From the NCBI RefSeq assembly GCF_000002875.2, contig NC_009407.2, positions 540,001 through 604,000 of the forward strand: a DNA stretch of 64,000 bases, given 5' to 3'. Origin of the DNA: Leishmania infantum JPCM5 (lineage: Eukaryota; Euglenozoa; Kinetoplastea; Trypanosomatida; Trypanosomatidae). Under the pieces are notes generated by a model. It was not told where the DNA came from. It did not search any database and saw nothing but the letters and a program-made list of their open reading frames with translations. Each line of letters begins with the position of its first letter. Positions within the stretch are counted from its first letter, which is position 1. The position numbers were made by a program, and so were the translations under genes. Shown in pieces: positions 10,027-19,585 of the stretch.

Positions 10027-10468
10027 TACAATTCTGAGCTTTCGGCGAACGTTAGCAAGCATACGAAAAAAAAAGGGGGAGGCTCAAAGGTCGTTTTTCT
10101 TCAAAGTGGACAAAAACATTATTGTAAATGCGCCAAATTTTGAACAAAAGAGGCGGAAAACTTGGCGTAATGGATGTCAATCGCCTTGAGGCAACCGTGG
10201 GTTGAAGGCGACTTCATCGAGGGTCGAAGCAGATCATTGCTTTGTAGCGTTCGAATGTTAATGGTAAATATTTTTGTTGTTGTCTTTGCTCGTCATTTGG
10301 TTTTGTTTTGGGGGGATTCTGCACACTGAGCCTGAGTGCTTCAAGATAGGGAATTTACCGCGTACAAGCTAAAGAGAAAACCAAACATGGCAAGTGAAGA
10401 GGTAAGGTCACAGTCGTATTGCTTGGTAGATGCGACAAGCGAATTCGAAGAAGTCTAAATACCCGATA
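10027..10468. other. Intergenic with spliced-leader acceptor
   Basis: Gap between two minus-strand coiled-coil genes. On the transcribed strand it holds the pyrimidine tract at 10064-10081 and the AG at 10039-10040 for the downstream gene. The rest is AT-rich 3' UTR of the upstream gene. No ORF of interest was seen. Confidence 0.6.
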
Positions 10469-11869
10469 TTACTCGTGGGAAGTATGTCTTTTCAGACGAG
10501 CCTTTTGTACAAATCTCAGATAGTTATGAACTGCGGTCACTTCACGCTCAGGATGGAACTCCTCGGTTGCCCTGGCCAGCACCTGCTTCACCACAGTGGG
10601 ATTGGAAACCAGCTTCGACAAGTATTGCACTTCGCCTACAATGCGTTGTTTTTCTATTGAAGCATCACGCACTTGACTCTCAAGGTTTTTTATTGCCAAC
10701 CGCAGACAAGTGAGTTTCTCTTGTTGCGTTCTTTCTTTGGAAAGCAAAGAATGATACGCTTTCTCAGCTGCTACAATACGCTCCGCATCCGAATTTTCTT
10801 TTTCTACCCACTCCACAAGAAGTGCACACAGCTGCTTGTAGCTGCCGATATCTCTGTCAAGAAGTCCCTGCTCCGATGCGCATTCTTGTGCTTTTCGATG
10901 CAGTTCCTGGAGAGCTCTCGCTTTCGCACTCATCAAACTGTTAGCATCATCCGCAGCTTCTCTAGAGCGCTGTGAAAATGCCTCCACAGAGCAGCGGCAG
11001 GCTGCTGTTTGCGAGCTTAGGCTTCTCACCTTTTCTATCAGAGCTGCAGCGCCTTCATCAACGGCAACCTTTTTCTTTCTCAGACGATCGCTGGATTGCT
11101 GCAGCTCATGAAGTCCTTGACTTATGCTCACGACAAGAGGCTCGTCTTTTTCATTCGCAATCAGAGCAGTGGCTTCATCCGAAAATGGCAGAGGTGTCAT
11201 GCTTTCCGCTGTGGCACGCACTGCCTCCGCTTCCGCAGTTAGGGCTCTCCAGCGCTTCCGGATCGCAAGAAGCATTTTTTCTGTATCGGCGACAGTATTC
11301 CTCAACGCTGATTCACGAGCATAAGATCTCTCTTCATCGGCACTGAAACGCTGAAGTTCGCATGGAGGATCATCAAAACCCCTTTTGATTAACGAGCCTA
11401 GCACTAAATCGTGCAAGCACACGACCGTGCGCCACAGACGAAACAAGTGCAGCAACTCAGCATCGCATTGATTTTCCTGCACCTCAGGACGGTGATCGCC
11501 ACTAGTGGGCTCCTCCACTTTTTCGTTGGCTGCCAAAACACCGGAGAGCACCTTGGATACAGACCGCAGGTCAGCCTCCACAGAAGTAAAGCAGCGCTTT
11601 TTCGCTTCTACAAACCGCCGGTAGCGCTGCAGACACTCTGCTTCCACCTGCTCTTCTTCACCGGCACTTTTGAGAGCCCGCACTACTTCATTGTTGGTTG
11701 GAGGATGCGCTGAGAAAATGCCAGCTAGGCACTTAGCGCTCGCCACTGATGAGATCAGCTGCTGCTCTTGGCTACTCCTCTTTGCAGAATCTTCTTGTAT
11801 TTTAGACAAAGTAATTCGAATGCTCTCGTAAACAGAGGCCAGTTCATTTTTCGCAGGAATGATAGGCAT
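10469..11869 (-). CDS. Coiled-coil protein, function unknown (first gene of the leftward array)
   Basis: 466 residues from the ATG at 11867-11869. The sequence is mostly alpha-helical and charged. Coiled-coil-like stretches lie around residues 180-215 (RNTVADTEKMLLAIRKRW), 245-330 and 335-410. The C terminus is basic (ARLKRHTSHE). No known domain is recognised. The transcript leader has a pyrimidine tract near 11,910-11,935 (complement) and an AG near 11,895, just upstream of this ATG, which supports the start. It is the gene closest to the strand-switch region on the left and would be the first unit of the leftward polycistron. Confidence 0.86.
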   Translation of the reverse strand: MPIIPAKNELASVYESIRITLSKIQEDSAKRSSQEQQLISSVASAKCLAGIFSAHPPTNNEVVRALKSAGEEEQVEAECLQRYRRFVEAKKRCFTSVEADLRSVSKVLSGVLAANEKVEEPTSGDHRPEVQENQCDAELLHLFRLWRTVVCLHDLVLGSLIKRGFDDPPCELQRFSADEERSYARESALRNTVADTEKMLLAIRKRWRALTAEAEAVRATAESMTPLPFSDEATALIANEKDEPLVVSISQGLHELQQSSDRLRKKKVAVDEGAAALIEKVRSLSSQTAACRCSVEAFSQRSREAADDANSLMSAKARALQELHRKAQECASEQGLLDRDIGSYKQLCALLVEWVEKENSDAERIVAAEKAYHSLLSKERTQQEKLTCLRLAIKNLESQVRDASIEKQRIVGEVQYLSKLVSNPTVVKQVLARATEEFHPEREVTAVHNYLRFVQKARLKRHTSHE

Positions 11870-14205
11870 ACTATTACGGGGCTCTGCGCGGCACCTGATA
11901 TGAACCCGCGGAAGAAGGGAGGCAGAAAGAAGTCAAAGACGGAAGCGCCAACGACGTGAAAGACACCAATTCATAGCAGCAAGGACTGCGCGTGCATCCA
12001 ATGATTTGCTCTACCTGATGAGCGTTGCGGCGGCAAAGAAGACAATCTGCGCGGCTATTGGCTTTAAAGAGCTGTTTGCGCACTTCAAGCCTTGGCGTGC
12101 CTACCCTCTTCGAGCTCGAAGCTGTGCTTTCAGGTACTTCACCCGCAGCCACCCCCCCCCCCTACCTTCCCTTCGGATGGCCTCCCGATGCACAGATCCA
12201 TGCGGCATGGGTGACTGTCAGATTCTTCTAGCATCATTTAACCATGTTCACGTTATAAGCGTGACATTCAGCGTAAAAAGCATCACCCCGCTGCGTCACA
12301 GGTAAACCCACCGCTGCACCATTCACAGCATGTGCAGAAATCTGCGGGAGCTGCCCAAAACTACCCGCAAGCTCTTTAACAGTGCAGCGGTACCTCTTTC
12401 CATATTCCTGGCGGCCACGGAATCAGCCCCTAAAACCACCACAACCCTCGTAATCTTTCTCCTGACCCCCCTCTGTTGACCGGAAAAAGCTGAGAAGACA
12501 CCATGGCAAAAACCTGCACTGTAGCCGGTGCGTCTGCCAGCTCTGTCTGCCCCTTCTAAAAAGCATTTTTTGAAGAGGAGAGACTAGCGGCCGCACATGC
12601 CTGGCAGAAAAAATCACAAAAACGTTTGCTTGCTCCTTTCAGTGATTTTACGCACTTCTTTCCGCACCGCATAATCTTTTAACAGCCAAAGAAAACCCTA
12701 TATCGCATGAAAAAACACAAGCCAGGACCCGACCCCACCGGAAGAAGCAAACAGAACGTCGCGGCAAAAAATATTTGACCGCACCACCTCCAGGCACGCA
12801 CTGACCCCCACACCTTAAAAATACAGAGCATTATCAAAAACACGAATTTTTGCCTTTTTTCAAAGCTACTGCCTACCTTTTCTCCGCCACCATTTCTTTA
12901 CAGCGACCCCCGCCCTATATAAGCTTCGCGGCGCGCCCCCAAGGTAGACGCAAGGCGGCCTACGATGAAGGGGCTTGGCGTTGCTTCAAAGGCCGGAATC
13001 AGAGTTGATAATTGTTAACGGGTGCGCGCGCAGCCTAAAAAAACCCGCAAGAAAAACAGAAATCCAACACGCGTTCGCCTCCTCAAATTTTCTCGGCGGA
13101 AATACCTGCCAGCTCCCGCTATTTTTTCTTAGCAGGCACAGCATTCTTCAAAATTTAGGCATAAAGGCCAAAGCATCTAGAAAACGCTGGCGCGTTTCTC
13201 CTCGCATTGCTTTTTTTGCTTCAGGAGATTTTTTTAGTATCCAGGCAAGGCGGCCGGCGGCTGTTTGCCATCAACCCTGGGACGGCTAAAAGAAGCTGTC
13301 TGCGCCGGCCTCCCTTGATGAATCGCTAATTTCCCGAAAAGTGCTAAAATAAAAAGGAAATAGTAGATATTGGAAAAAAAAATCTGCTCGCAAACGTTTT
13401 AGCAGCAACCGCAACGCCTGGCATTTTACCCTTTGGGCCGACTGTGTCGCTAAGCGTTTTTTTTCCCACACCCTTTTCTGTGGGATTGCAAAAGGCAAAC
13501 CAAGGACGCAAAACCAATACCAAGGGAGACGCGCAATCATGTGTGCCCATTTGCTTCGGCTTGCGTAAACACGGTGCCCGGGTGAGGGGGACGGGGCGCT
13601 TTTTGTTAACAGACACCGTTGGGCACGACTGGCGCTTTGAAAATAACGGCTCTTTTGCCCATTTGTAAGTGGAAGAAAGCGGATGAATTGTTTGGTTGAA
13701 TAAAAGTGCGCTTTTTTTCGTGCTTTGGCACGGGTGTAAGGGCCCTTTTTTCCAAGCTTCTTTTGCCGCTTTGTGCATATTTTGGGGCGGCCAGGGGCCT
13801 CGGCCATTTGCCAACCTCGTGGCGCGCGCGGGCCCGCGGCGCCGCCCGGCAGGGTGGAAAAGGGGGTCGGGGCGCCTTTCCCCAGATCCCACCTTCAAGA
13901 ATGGCGCTGTTTTTTTGACAAAAGCTACGCGGCCGCTGCGGTGCGACAAAAAAAGTTTCGCGAGCGCCCCGCTGGTGTCACAGCGCCGCCTGGCAGACGC
14001 GCAAAAAGGGGCCGCCATGGCCTTTTGTTTGAGGCCGTCGCTTTCGCGCCCCATAAGCCCGGCATCGGGCCACGGTTTTTTCCCTAGGCCAACCTCCTGT
14101 TTCATCGGAAAGGCGTTGCGTGGCGCTTGTGCTTTGTCAGCCGGGTGGGGCGTTCCTCGTAAGCGGGGTTGCCTTGGCGGGGGCGCGGGCTCGTTTTTTT
14201 GCCCC

Positions 14206-14229
14206 GGGGGTCTCGGGGAGGGGTGGGGG
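14206..14229 (+). promoter_or_regulatory. Canonical G-quadruplex motif
   Basis: Four runs of four or five G separated by loops of four, one and one bases lie on the plus strand, within the G-rich half of the strand-switch region. Function is not known from sequence; such motifs are often enriched at start regions. Confidence 0.7.
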
Positions 14230-14700
14230 CTGGCTGGCGCGCGCTGGCCCCGAAGGCACCCAAAAACCCCGGGGCGGAAACCGGGGAACCGGCCACAACT
14301 AAAAGAAACCGCGGAGAACCCCCGAAGCGCAGGTCGCGGACCGCCGGACGGCACTTCAGGCATACAACGAAGAAAAAAGCGCTTGGCTTATCTTTGCTGT
14401 TGCTGGTGGTCCCGTTTCTGCTTCGTTTTTCTTCCTTTTTGAAAAAGCCTTCTTCTTTTTAGGCGAAGGGGGAAGGCGGCGTTTGGTGTGGAACCCGTGC
14501 TCCCGGCTTGGCGTTTGCCATCTCAAGCTGGGCCTCGGTGGCCGAGATTGTTTTTTCAGGGTGCGGGGCGCCAAAGGCCGGCGGCCATGCGCGGGGTTTG
14601 CAGGGCGGGGATGAAGTCTTTTTGTCTCCCGGATAGATTTTGGCTGAGGCATGGGGCCCGCCTGGCGTCGCGGGTGTTGGGTGCTTTTTAAAGCTTTACT

Positions 14701-14760
14701 TCGGGGGCTGTGTGATGGTGTGGTGTGTGCTTTTTGATGTTGGTGTGCCGGTGTCGTATT
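14701..14760 (+). promoter_or_regulatory. Extremely GT-rich block
   Basis: A 60-base block (with repeats such as GTGTGATGGTGTGGTGTGTG) is almost wholly G and T on the plus strand. It matches the composition of the GT-rich promoter elements described in T. brucei strand-switch regions. The role here is inferred. Confidence 0.45.
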
Positions 14761-15879
14761 TTCCAAATGTCCGCGAGAAACCTGGGGCCGACGGAAATAG
14801 CAACCCGGGCTGCCCGACCACACGGGCAAAGGCGTCTTTGTCTTGAAAACGCCCAGCCTGCTGCTTAAAAAAGGTTCTATCCAGCAACTGTCTGAACGGA
14901 TAATTGTCTCTTGCCGTCATCGATTGCTGGTAGCACCATTGTGCTGGAATTTGGGGTTCCCTAGGCCCCTTTTCCGGCACCCATTTCAAAAGGGGGAAGG
15001 GGCTGTCGCCCAAGAGCCCTTTCCCGGCGACCCCGCCCACCAAAGCCAACGGCCGCTCTTCCTTGTGCCAAAAAAAGCCAAAATTTCGGCTCGCCAAATC
15101 TTAGGGTCTAGGGTGACCGCGGGCGGTCTCCCTATAACAAAAGGCAAAGGCACCTCGGTAAAAAAGATGAGCAGACAATAACATCTTTTGTTTCTGTGCG
15201 CAACTGGATCAAGGGACTTTTGCGCGAGCCACAAAAAAAAAGAATAAAGATGCGGTGGGGAAATTTTTCAGCAGCAAAGCTATTTTCAGGCATTGCTTTC
15301 CGCTTCCATTTCCTCGCGGGGAGGGGGGCGGAGGAGAGGCAGGATTATCATGAAAGCCAAAGCGTTTGTGAGGCTCTGTAAGTGGTTGTTTTTATTCCAC
15401 CCTCAAACCCTTTTATAAACTACACTAAATCCTCTTCGTGGTGTTCGCCGCGTTTTCGGCCGAACAGCGGCCCCATCAAGGGCGATGTGCTGCATGGGAA
15501 AAAATGCCAAATCAACTTTTCGAAGTTGCGAGTCAGATTTTTTGCCGTATTAATAAGAGACACCACATTGAACATTTCCAAAACGTTCTTTCTTTACAAG
15601 AGAATCACCGGCTTCCTTTTGTCGCCTTTTTCGGTAACCGTGGGGAAACGCAGTGGTGCAAATGAGTGCTGATAGGCTAGGCGGCAAATTGCTTTTCACG
15701 AGCTTCTTGTTCTCCTTTTGACGTTGCCACTTGCCACTGCGTGCAGCTTCTTGTGGGTGCTGCGCGGAGGAATCCTCTCTTGCTCTTGCCATTCAACAAG
15801 CGTGCTGGTGATGGTCACTGTTTGATTTTTGCTTCTGCGATTTTCGGGGATCGGCGGGTGGCGAGGGGGACGCCTCGGC

Positions 15880-16390
15880 GCGGCATCTTAGGGCCCAGTG
15901 CCCCCACTCTGTGTGGGGAAGCCACGCAGCCCCCACCTAACCCCTGCCAATGCCGAACCACCTCTGGTGGTGGCAGGGGCAAGCACCTACGAGCTGGGGG
16001 GGTCAGAGCGCTTCATCGCCACGGATATCGGCGGTCGGGTCCTGGACGGCGGTGCGTCAGAGCGGGCTGCGACAGCGCACGCGTCCGTGCCACCCATGTG
16101 ATGGACAGCGTGTCAGCGTGACTCGAGCTATCCCACGCCGGGCCGTTGCACTGCCTGCTGCTGGGGAGCCTGCGCCATCGCGAGGGATGCACCAGGGGTG
16201 GCAACCGGCATGATGGGAGCGACTGTGAGGCGACCTGGGAGGCGGGTGGGCGGGGTATGAGGCAGCGGCCGTGCTCGCAGATGACTGAGCCGGCGCACTG
16301 CCGTAGCGCGTGTGTACCGCTACTTCGCACCACGCGGGATGGGCCTGTGGCAGGCCGGGCCGAGTGGATTGGAGCGCATGTTGCACGGCC
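15880..16390 (+). mobile_element. SIDER-like degenerate retroposon, copy 3 (3' form A)
   Basis: Plus-oriented, within the strand-switch region. The shared core and form A 3' half are present, with only a few differences from copies 2 and 4. The 5' edge has diverged (CGCGGCATCTTAGGG in place of CGTGGTGTCTCAGGG), and the 3' end stops at TTGCACGGC without the usual A-rich tail. It is upstream of the first rightward gene. Confidence 0.82.
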
Positions 16391-16640
16391 GAATATACTG
16401 GGTAGAGAGGAGAGGACAGTGGTGTGTGCGTGTGCTCAGGATGCAAAGGCTAGTTTGTCGCAAGCCGTCTGAAAGAAGAGTGAGTAAAGCATGAAGAGGA
16501 AGAAATGAAGGGGAATCGTTGCGAAGGTGTGCGAAAGGCGTTCATGTGACGCCTTTTTGATATGAGGTTTACGTCCTGTGTTTAGTAAAGAGGAAAGTGT
16601 GGTTTTGTATGACTAACTGGATCCAAAGTTTAATGTTGTT
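16391..16640. other. Non-coding part of the strand-switch region
   Basis: Follows SIDER copy 3. A/G-rich on the plus strand, then T-rich. Nothing recognisable. Confidence 0.5.
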
Positions 16641-16900
16641 GTTTTTCAGCGACCGACTTGCTGTGGCAAGGCTTTTTATCGTCACTGTCGCTCCTGTTTT
16701 AACTGTTGATCTGTAGGACAGGTGAGCTGAGTGCCTTTGAGGCTGGACGTGCTTTGCGCGGAGCTGAACCGCACCAGAGGAGAGCGTAAAGCTGTTGGAG
16801 ACGCGGTAATGGATATAAGGTTTGTGCAAGGCAACAATGTGGCTTTGTGTCGTGATAGGTCCGCGATCTGGTATCTATGGGCTGTCTTTTCACATGTATT
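16640..16900 (+). pseudogene. Possible decayed Sm/LSm-fold protein gene
   Basis: Plus-strand reading gives an Sm-like series: APVLTVDL, then after a one-base phase change RTGELSAFEA (Sm1-like), then in another phase LRLDVLCAELNRTRGERKA and DIRFVQGNNVALC (Sm2-like). The order and spacing match an Sm fold: a beta strand ending in Asp-Leu, then a G-x-L-x-x-F turn, then a charged segment before R-G/N-N-hydrophobic. Stops (TAG and TGA near 16,722-16,740) and phase changes break it, and the loop before LRLD lacks the usual Met-Asn. It lies about 320 bases upstream of the first rightward gene. The call is a judgement by eye and could be coincidence. Confidence 0.45.
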
Positions 16901-17165
16901 CAAGTGACAAGTCTTGCTCTCGTCGCTGTTGAAGCTGAGCCGATGGGGCGCCGTTGTTTTACGAGGATGAAAAGGCCATTGTAAAAAAGGTTAGTAGGGA
17001 GCCCACGAGGCTGGAATGCAGTAACTGCCGCAAGCACAGCTAGTATCGTCCCAAGTTCATCAAGATGTTCAAACTCATGCCTGTGGAAACCTTTTTGTCG
17101 CGGAGCTGCCACGTCTAGAATTGTTGCATATGCGGTGTCTGGAAGACACTTAACTACTCTTATAT

Positions 17166-17203
17166 TCTCACCTCTCTGTTCTCTCGTTAATTTTACTTAC
17201 CAG
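17166..17203 (+). promoter_or_regulatory. Spliced-leader acceptor for the first rightward gene
   Basis: Pyrimidine-rich tract ending in CAG at 17201-17203, only 16 bases before the ATG at 17,220. Confidence 0.7.
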
Positions 17204-17219
17204 TGTCACTAAAGGAGAA

Positions 17220-17591
17220 ATGGGAAGTCCTTATGAATATCAGCCGGAGGTGAAGTGGTACCACATCCTGTGGGACATGCGGAACAAGCAGTTCCGGCAG
17301 TGGTATCTCAAGAAAAAATACCGCGACATGCGGATCGCGTACAAGTATGAGAGTCATATTTTGTACCAAAAGGCAGGGATGGGCTTTCTGATGGCGGCCG
17401 TTTTCATGTCGATTTTCAGCTCCGATCTGGCAGTCGCGGTCTTTCGGTGGCCCACGGAGGACCCCAATGAGCTGCTGAAGAGCCAAGTGTGGCAGAAGTA
17501 TCACCATCAGTTGAACGAGCGCAAGGAGTATGCAGACAAACTTCTCCAAGACTCCAACTACATTCACAAGAAGAACAACCCCGGTGAGTAG
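17220..17591 (+). CDS. Small conserved-looking membrane protein (first gene of rightward array)
   Basis: 123 residues from the ATG at 17,220, which sits directly after a clear spliced-leader acceptor. The N-terminal third is rich in Tyr, Trp, Lys and Arg (KWYHILWDMRNKQFRQWY). One hydrophobic span follows around residues 51-73 (AGMGFLMAAVFMSIFSSDLA), then a hydrophilic, Lys/Glu/Asn-rich tail. This architecture (short, basic, one span, no signal peptide) is common among small subunits of mitochondrial inner-membrane complexes, but no family is recognised. Clean splice signal and codon use make it a real gene; function is unknown. Confidence 0.8.
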   Translation: MGSPYEYQPEVKWYHILWDMRNKQFRQWYLKKKYRDMRIAYKYESHILYQKAGMGFLMAAVFMSIFSSDLAVAVFRWPTEDPNELLKSQVWQKYHHQLNERKEYADKLLQDSNYIHKKNNPGE

Positions 17592-17820
17592 CTTAATTCC
17601 ACACTTTTCCAAACGGTAGATCTCACACACGTATAGCACGATGAGTGCTTTGTCCCTTGAAAGGAAAAACCTTTGAAATGTTGCAAATGCACCCAGCTAC
17701 TGTGTTTTTGGTCCTCTACAGAAGGGCTGATGTGCGAGTGTGCTCTCCGCAACCGTGATAGATGCATACAGTCCGTAAAGCAGCTGATGACTCATGCGAC
17801 AACCACCCTTTGCTACCTCC

Positions 17821-17843
17821 GCTTATCACTCTTCTTCCTCTAG
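17821..17843 (+). promoter_or_regulatory. Spliced-leader acceptor for coronin
   Basis: C/T-rich tract ending in TAG at 17841-17843, 29 bases before the coronin ATG. It excludes the in-frame ATG at 17,762 as a start. Confidence 0.7.
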
Positions 17844-17872
17844 ATTTGGTTTTGTTCCTGACTTTAGCAACA

Positions 17873-19405
17873 ATGTCTGTCTCGCGATTTCGCCACTCCA
17901 CAGGGCACGTGGCAAAGCCTCAGCGCCACCTTCTAAACGTGACATCGTCCACCGCCTTATGGGACGGTAGCAACACCATTTCATGCAACGATAAATTCAT
18001 TGCGGTGCCGTGGCAAACCTTTGGCGGGACTGCAGTTTTCAAGCATGATACCTTCGGCCGACTTGCGCCAAACCCTCCCCTTGTACTTGGTCAAAAGGGC
18101 CAAATTATCGACGTCAAGTTTGACCCTTTTAACAACCATAAGCTGTTCACCGCCAGCGAGGATGGCAGCATCTTTGGCTGGGGTATCCCAGCAGAGGGGC
18201 TTCAATCCAACATATCATCGCCACTAGTGGAGCTGAAAGGACACAACAAAAAGTGTGGTATCATCTCATTTCACCCCAGTGCAAATGGTGTTTTGGCCTC
18301 AGCAGGTGTTGACCGTGTCATCAACGTGTGGGATGTGGAGAGAGGCACCGCTGTTAACACCATCAGCAACCTTTCCGACTACGCCACTGGACTAGAGTGG
18401 AATCTACGAGGGTCTCTTTTCTGCATAGCCTCTCGCGACAAAACGCTTCGAGTAATCGATCCTCGTGACTGCACAGTGGTGTCATCGGTGGAAAGCCACG
18501 CCAGTGCCCGCTCACAGCGGTGCATCTGGTGTAAGCGAAAGGACACAATCATGACACTCGGCTGCAGCAAGAGCCAGCAGCGTCAAATAAAGCTGTGGGA
18601 TACGCGGAAAATGGAAAGGCCCTACTCAGTCACTGAACTCGACCAGTCGAGCGCCGCATTCATACCAGTGTATGACGAGGATTTGAATCTGCTAATCCTC
18701 GGCAGCAAGGGCGAAAACAACGTGAAGTGTTTTGAGTTGATGAATGAAGGCCTCACATTCAGTTATGAGGTGAACTCGAACGATCCTATGAAGGGTCTGT
18801 GCATGATGCCGAAGTGGTCACTGGACGTCAGGAAGTGTGAATTCAGCCGTCTGTACCAGCTGACATATCACAGTCTTTTTACAATCGAGATGCTGCTTCC
18901 TCGGAAGCAATCTTGCACTGAGTTTCAAGGGGATGTGTTCCCTTCCACATTTGCAGACCACTCTGCAATCTCTGCAGGTGAGTTCTTCAGCGGTGCTAGC
19001 GCCGATCCTCGTGAATACGACTTGTCTGGCTTGTTTGATGGTCACTCACCGCGCCTGATGGGAGGAAGCACACCTTCCCCAGCGAAGATTCCTGTGGCAG
19101 CGCAAGCAGCAAAGCCACTGAAGGAGGCGCCGAAGGGCGAGACGGCCGCAGGGCGCGAGAAATCCAGCGTCTCTGTCCCGGCGTCATCCGAAGCTACTTC
19201 AGCCCAAGGTGATAACGGGCCTGCAAAGCACGCGGATCCATGCGCCGACATGACGCAGCGAGAGATTTTCGATAAACAGAGGCGCCTCCAAGAGCTATCT
19301 GAAAAAGTACGCACTTGCCACCAGGAGATTTCAGCTCTTCGAAAAGCACTTCAAGAAAAAGAGGCAGAGATGCTGCAAGTGCTAGAGGATATCCAGTCGA
19401 TATAA
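17873..19405 (+). CDS. CRN: Coronin, actin-binding WD40 protein
   Basis: 510 residues from the ATG at 17,873. An upstream in-frame ATG (17,762) lies before the splice acceptor at 17,842-17,843 and is rejected. The N terminus has the coronin-type opening (SRFRHSTGHV). WD40 blades follow through about residue 390, with GQIIDVKFDPFN, GHNKKCGIISFHP and INVWDVERG as clear repeat elements. The coronin-specific extension follows (PVYDEDLNLLILGSKG). A Ser/Ala/Pro-rich linker leads to a short C-terminal coiled coil (residues ~460-510, REIFDKQRRLQELSEKV). Coronins bundle and regulate F-actin and oligomerise through this coil. The length equals that remembered for Leishmania coronin. Confidence 0.95.
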   Translation: MSVSRFRHSTGHVAKPQRHLLNVTSSTALWDGSNTISCNDKFIAVPWQTFGGTAVFKHDTFGRLAPNPPLVLGQKGQIIDVKFDPFNNHKLFTASEDGSIFGWGIPAEGLQSNISSPLVELKGHNKKCGIISFHPSANGVLASAGVDRVINVWDVERGTAVNTISNLSDYATGLEWNLRGSLFCIASRDKTLRVIDPRDCTVVSSVESHASARSQRCIWCKRKDTIMTLGCSKSQQRQIKLWDTRKMERPYSVTELDQSSAAFIPVYDEDLNLLILGSKGENNVKCFELMNEGLTFSYEVNSNDPMKGLCMMPKWSLDVRKCEFSRLYQLTYHSLFTIEMLLPRKQSCTEFQGDVFPSTFADHSAISAGEFFSGASADPREYDLSGLFDGHSPRLMGGSTPSPAKIPVAAQAAKPLKEAPKGETAAGREKSSVSVPASSEATSAQGDNGPAKHADPCADMTQREIFDKQRRLQELSEKVRTCHQEISALRKALQEKEAEMLQVLEDIQSI

Positions 19406-19585
19406 TTCACCGTACCGCTTGTATCATAGACGGCGTCAGAAATGATCCCCATAGTCTTCGCTGTTGTTTCCTTCAGTCGATCTGATGTTTTTTCGTGAGA
19501 GAAAAAAAAAGCTGTAGGTAAACAACCCCATATACTGATGCACTCTCATTTTCTTCTCATTGTGTAGGCTTCCTGGTGATGGAGT
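19406..19585. other. 3' UTR of coronin
   Basis: Short spacer before SIDER copy 4; contains an A-run at 19,501-19,510. No gene. Confidence 0.5.

Larger units (their letters stand above)
11870..17219. other. Divergent strand-switch region, candidate bidirectional Pol II start
   Basis: Genes to the left run leftward and genes to the right run rightward, so transcription must diverge here. The 5.3 kb contain no convincing intact gene. From about 12,300 to 13,300 the plus strand is C/A-rich; from about 13,560 to 14,760 it becomes strongly G/T-rich, with long T runs and G runs. The change lies near 13,400. Outward (sense) strands are therefore G/T-rich on both sides. In T. brucei, GT-rich sequences at divergent strand-switch regions have been reported to act as Pol II promoters with H2A.Z. 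The region also holds a C11 tract at 12,152-12,162, SIDER copy 3 and an Sm-like relic. No tRNA-like A/B boxes were found by eye. Confidence 0.85.

Noticed and set aside
12915..12926. TATA-like sequence (CTATATAAGC), and another near 15,411
   Set aside because: Trypanosomatid Pol II protein-coding units do not use TATA boxes; isolated AT-rich octamers are expected by chance.
16900..17112. 70-codon minus-strand frame, and a plus-strand reading with a CxxC pair resembling a ribosomal zinc ribbon (LECSNCRK)
   Set aside because: The minus frame has no family resemblance and lies on the wrong side of the first gene. The zinc-ribbon likeness is limited to a few residues and is interrupted by stops.
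17762..17872. In-frame ATG 37 codons upstream of coronin
   Set aside because: It lies before the splice acceptor at 17,842-17,843 and adds a hydrophobic stretch absent from coronins.
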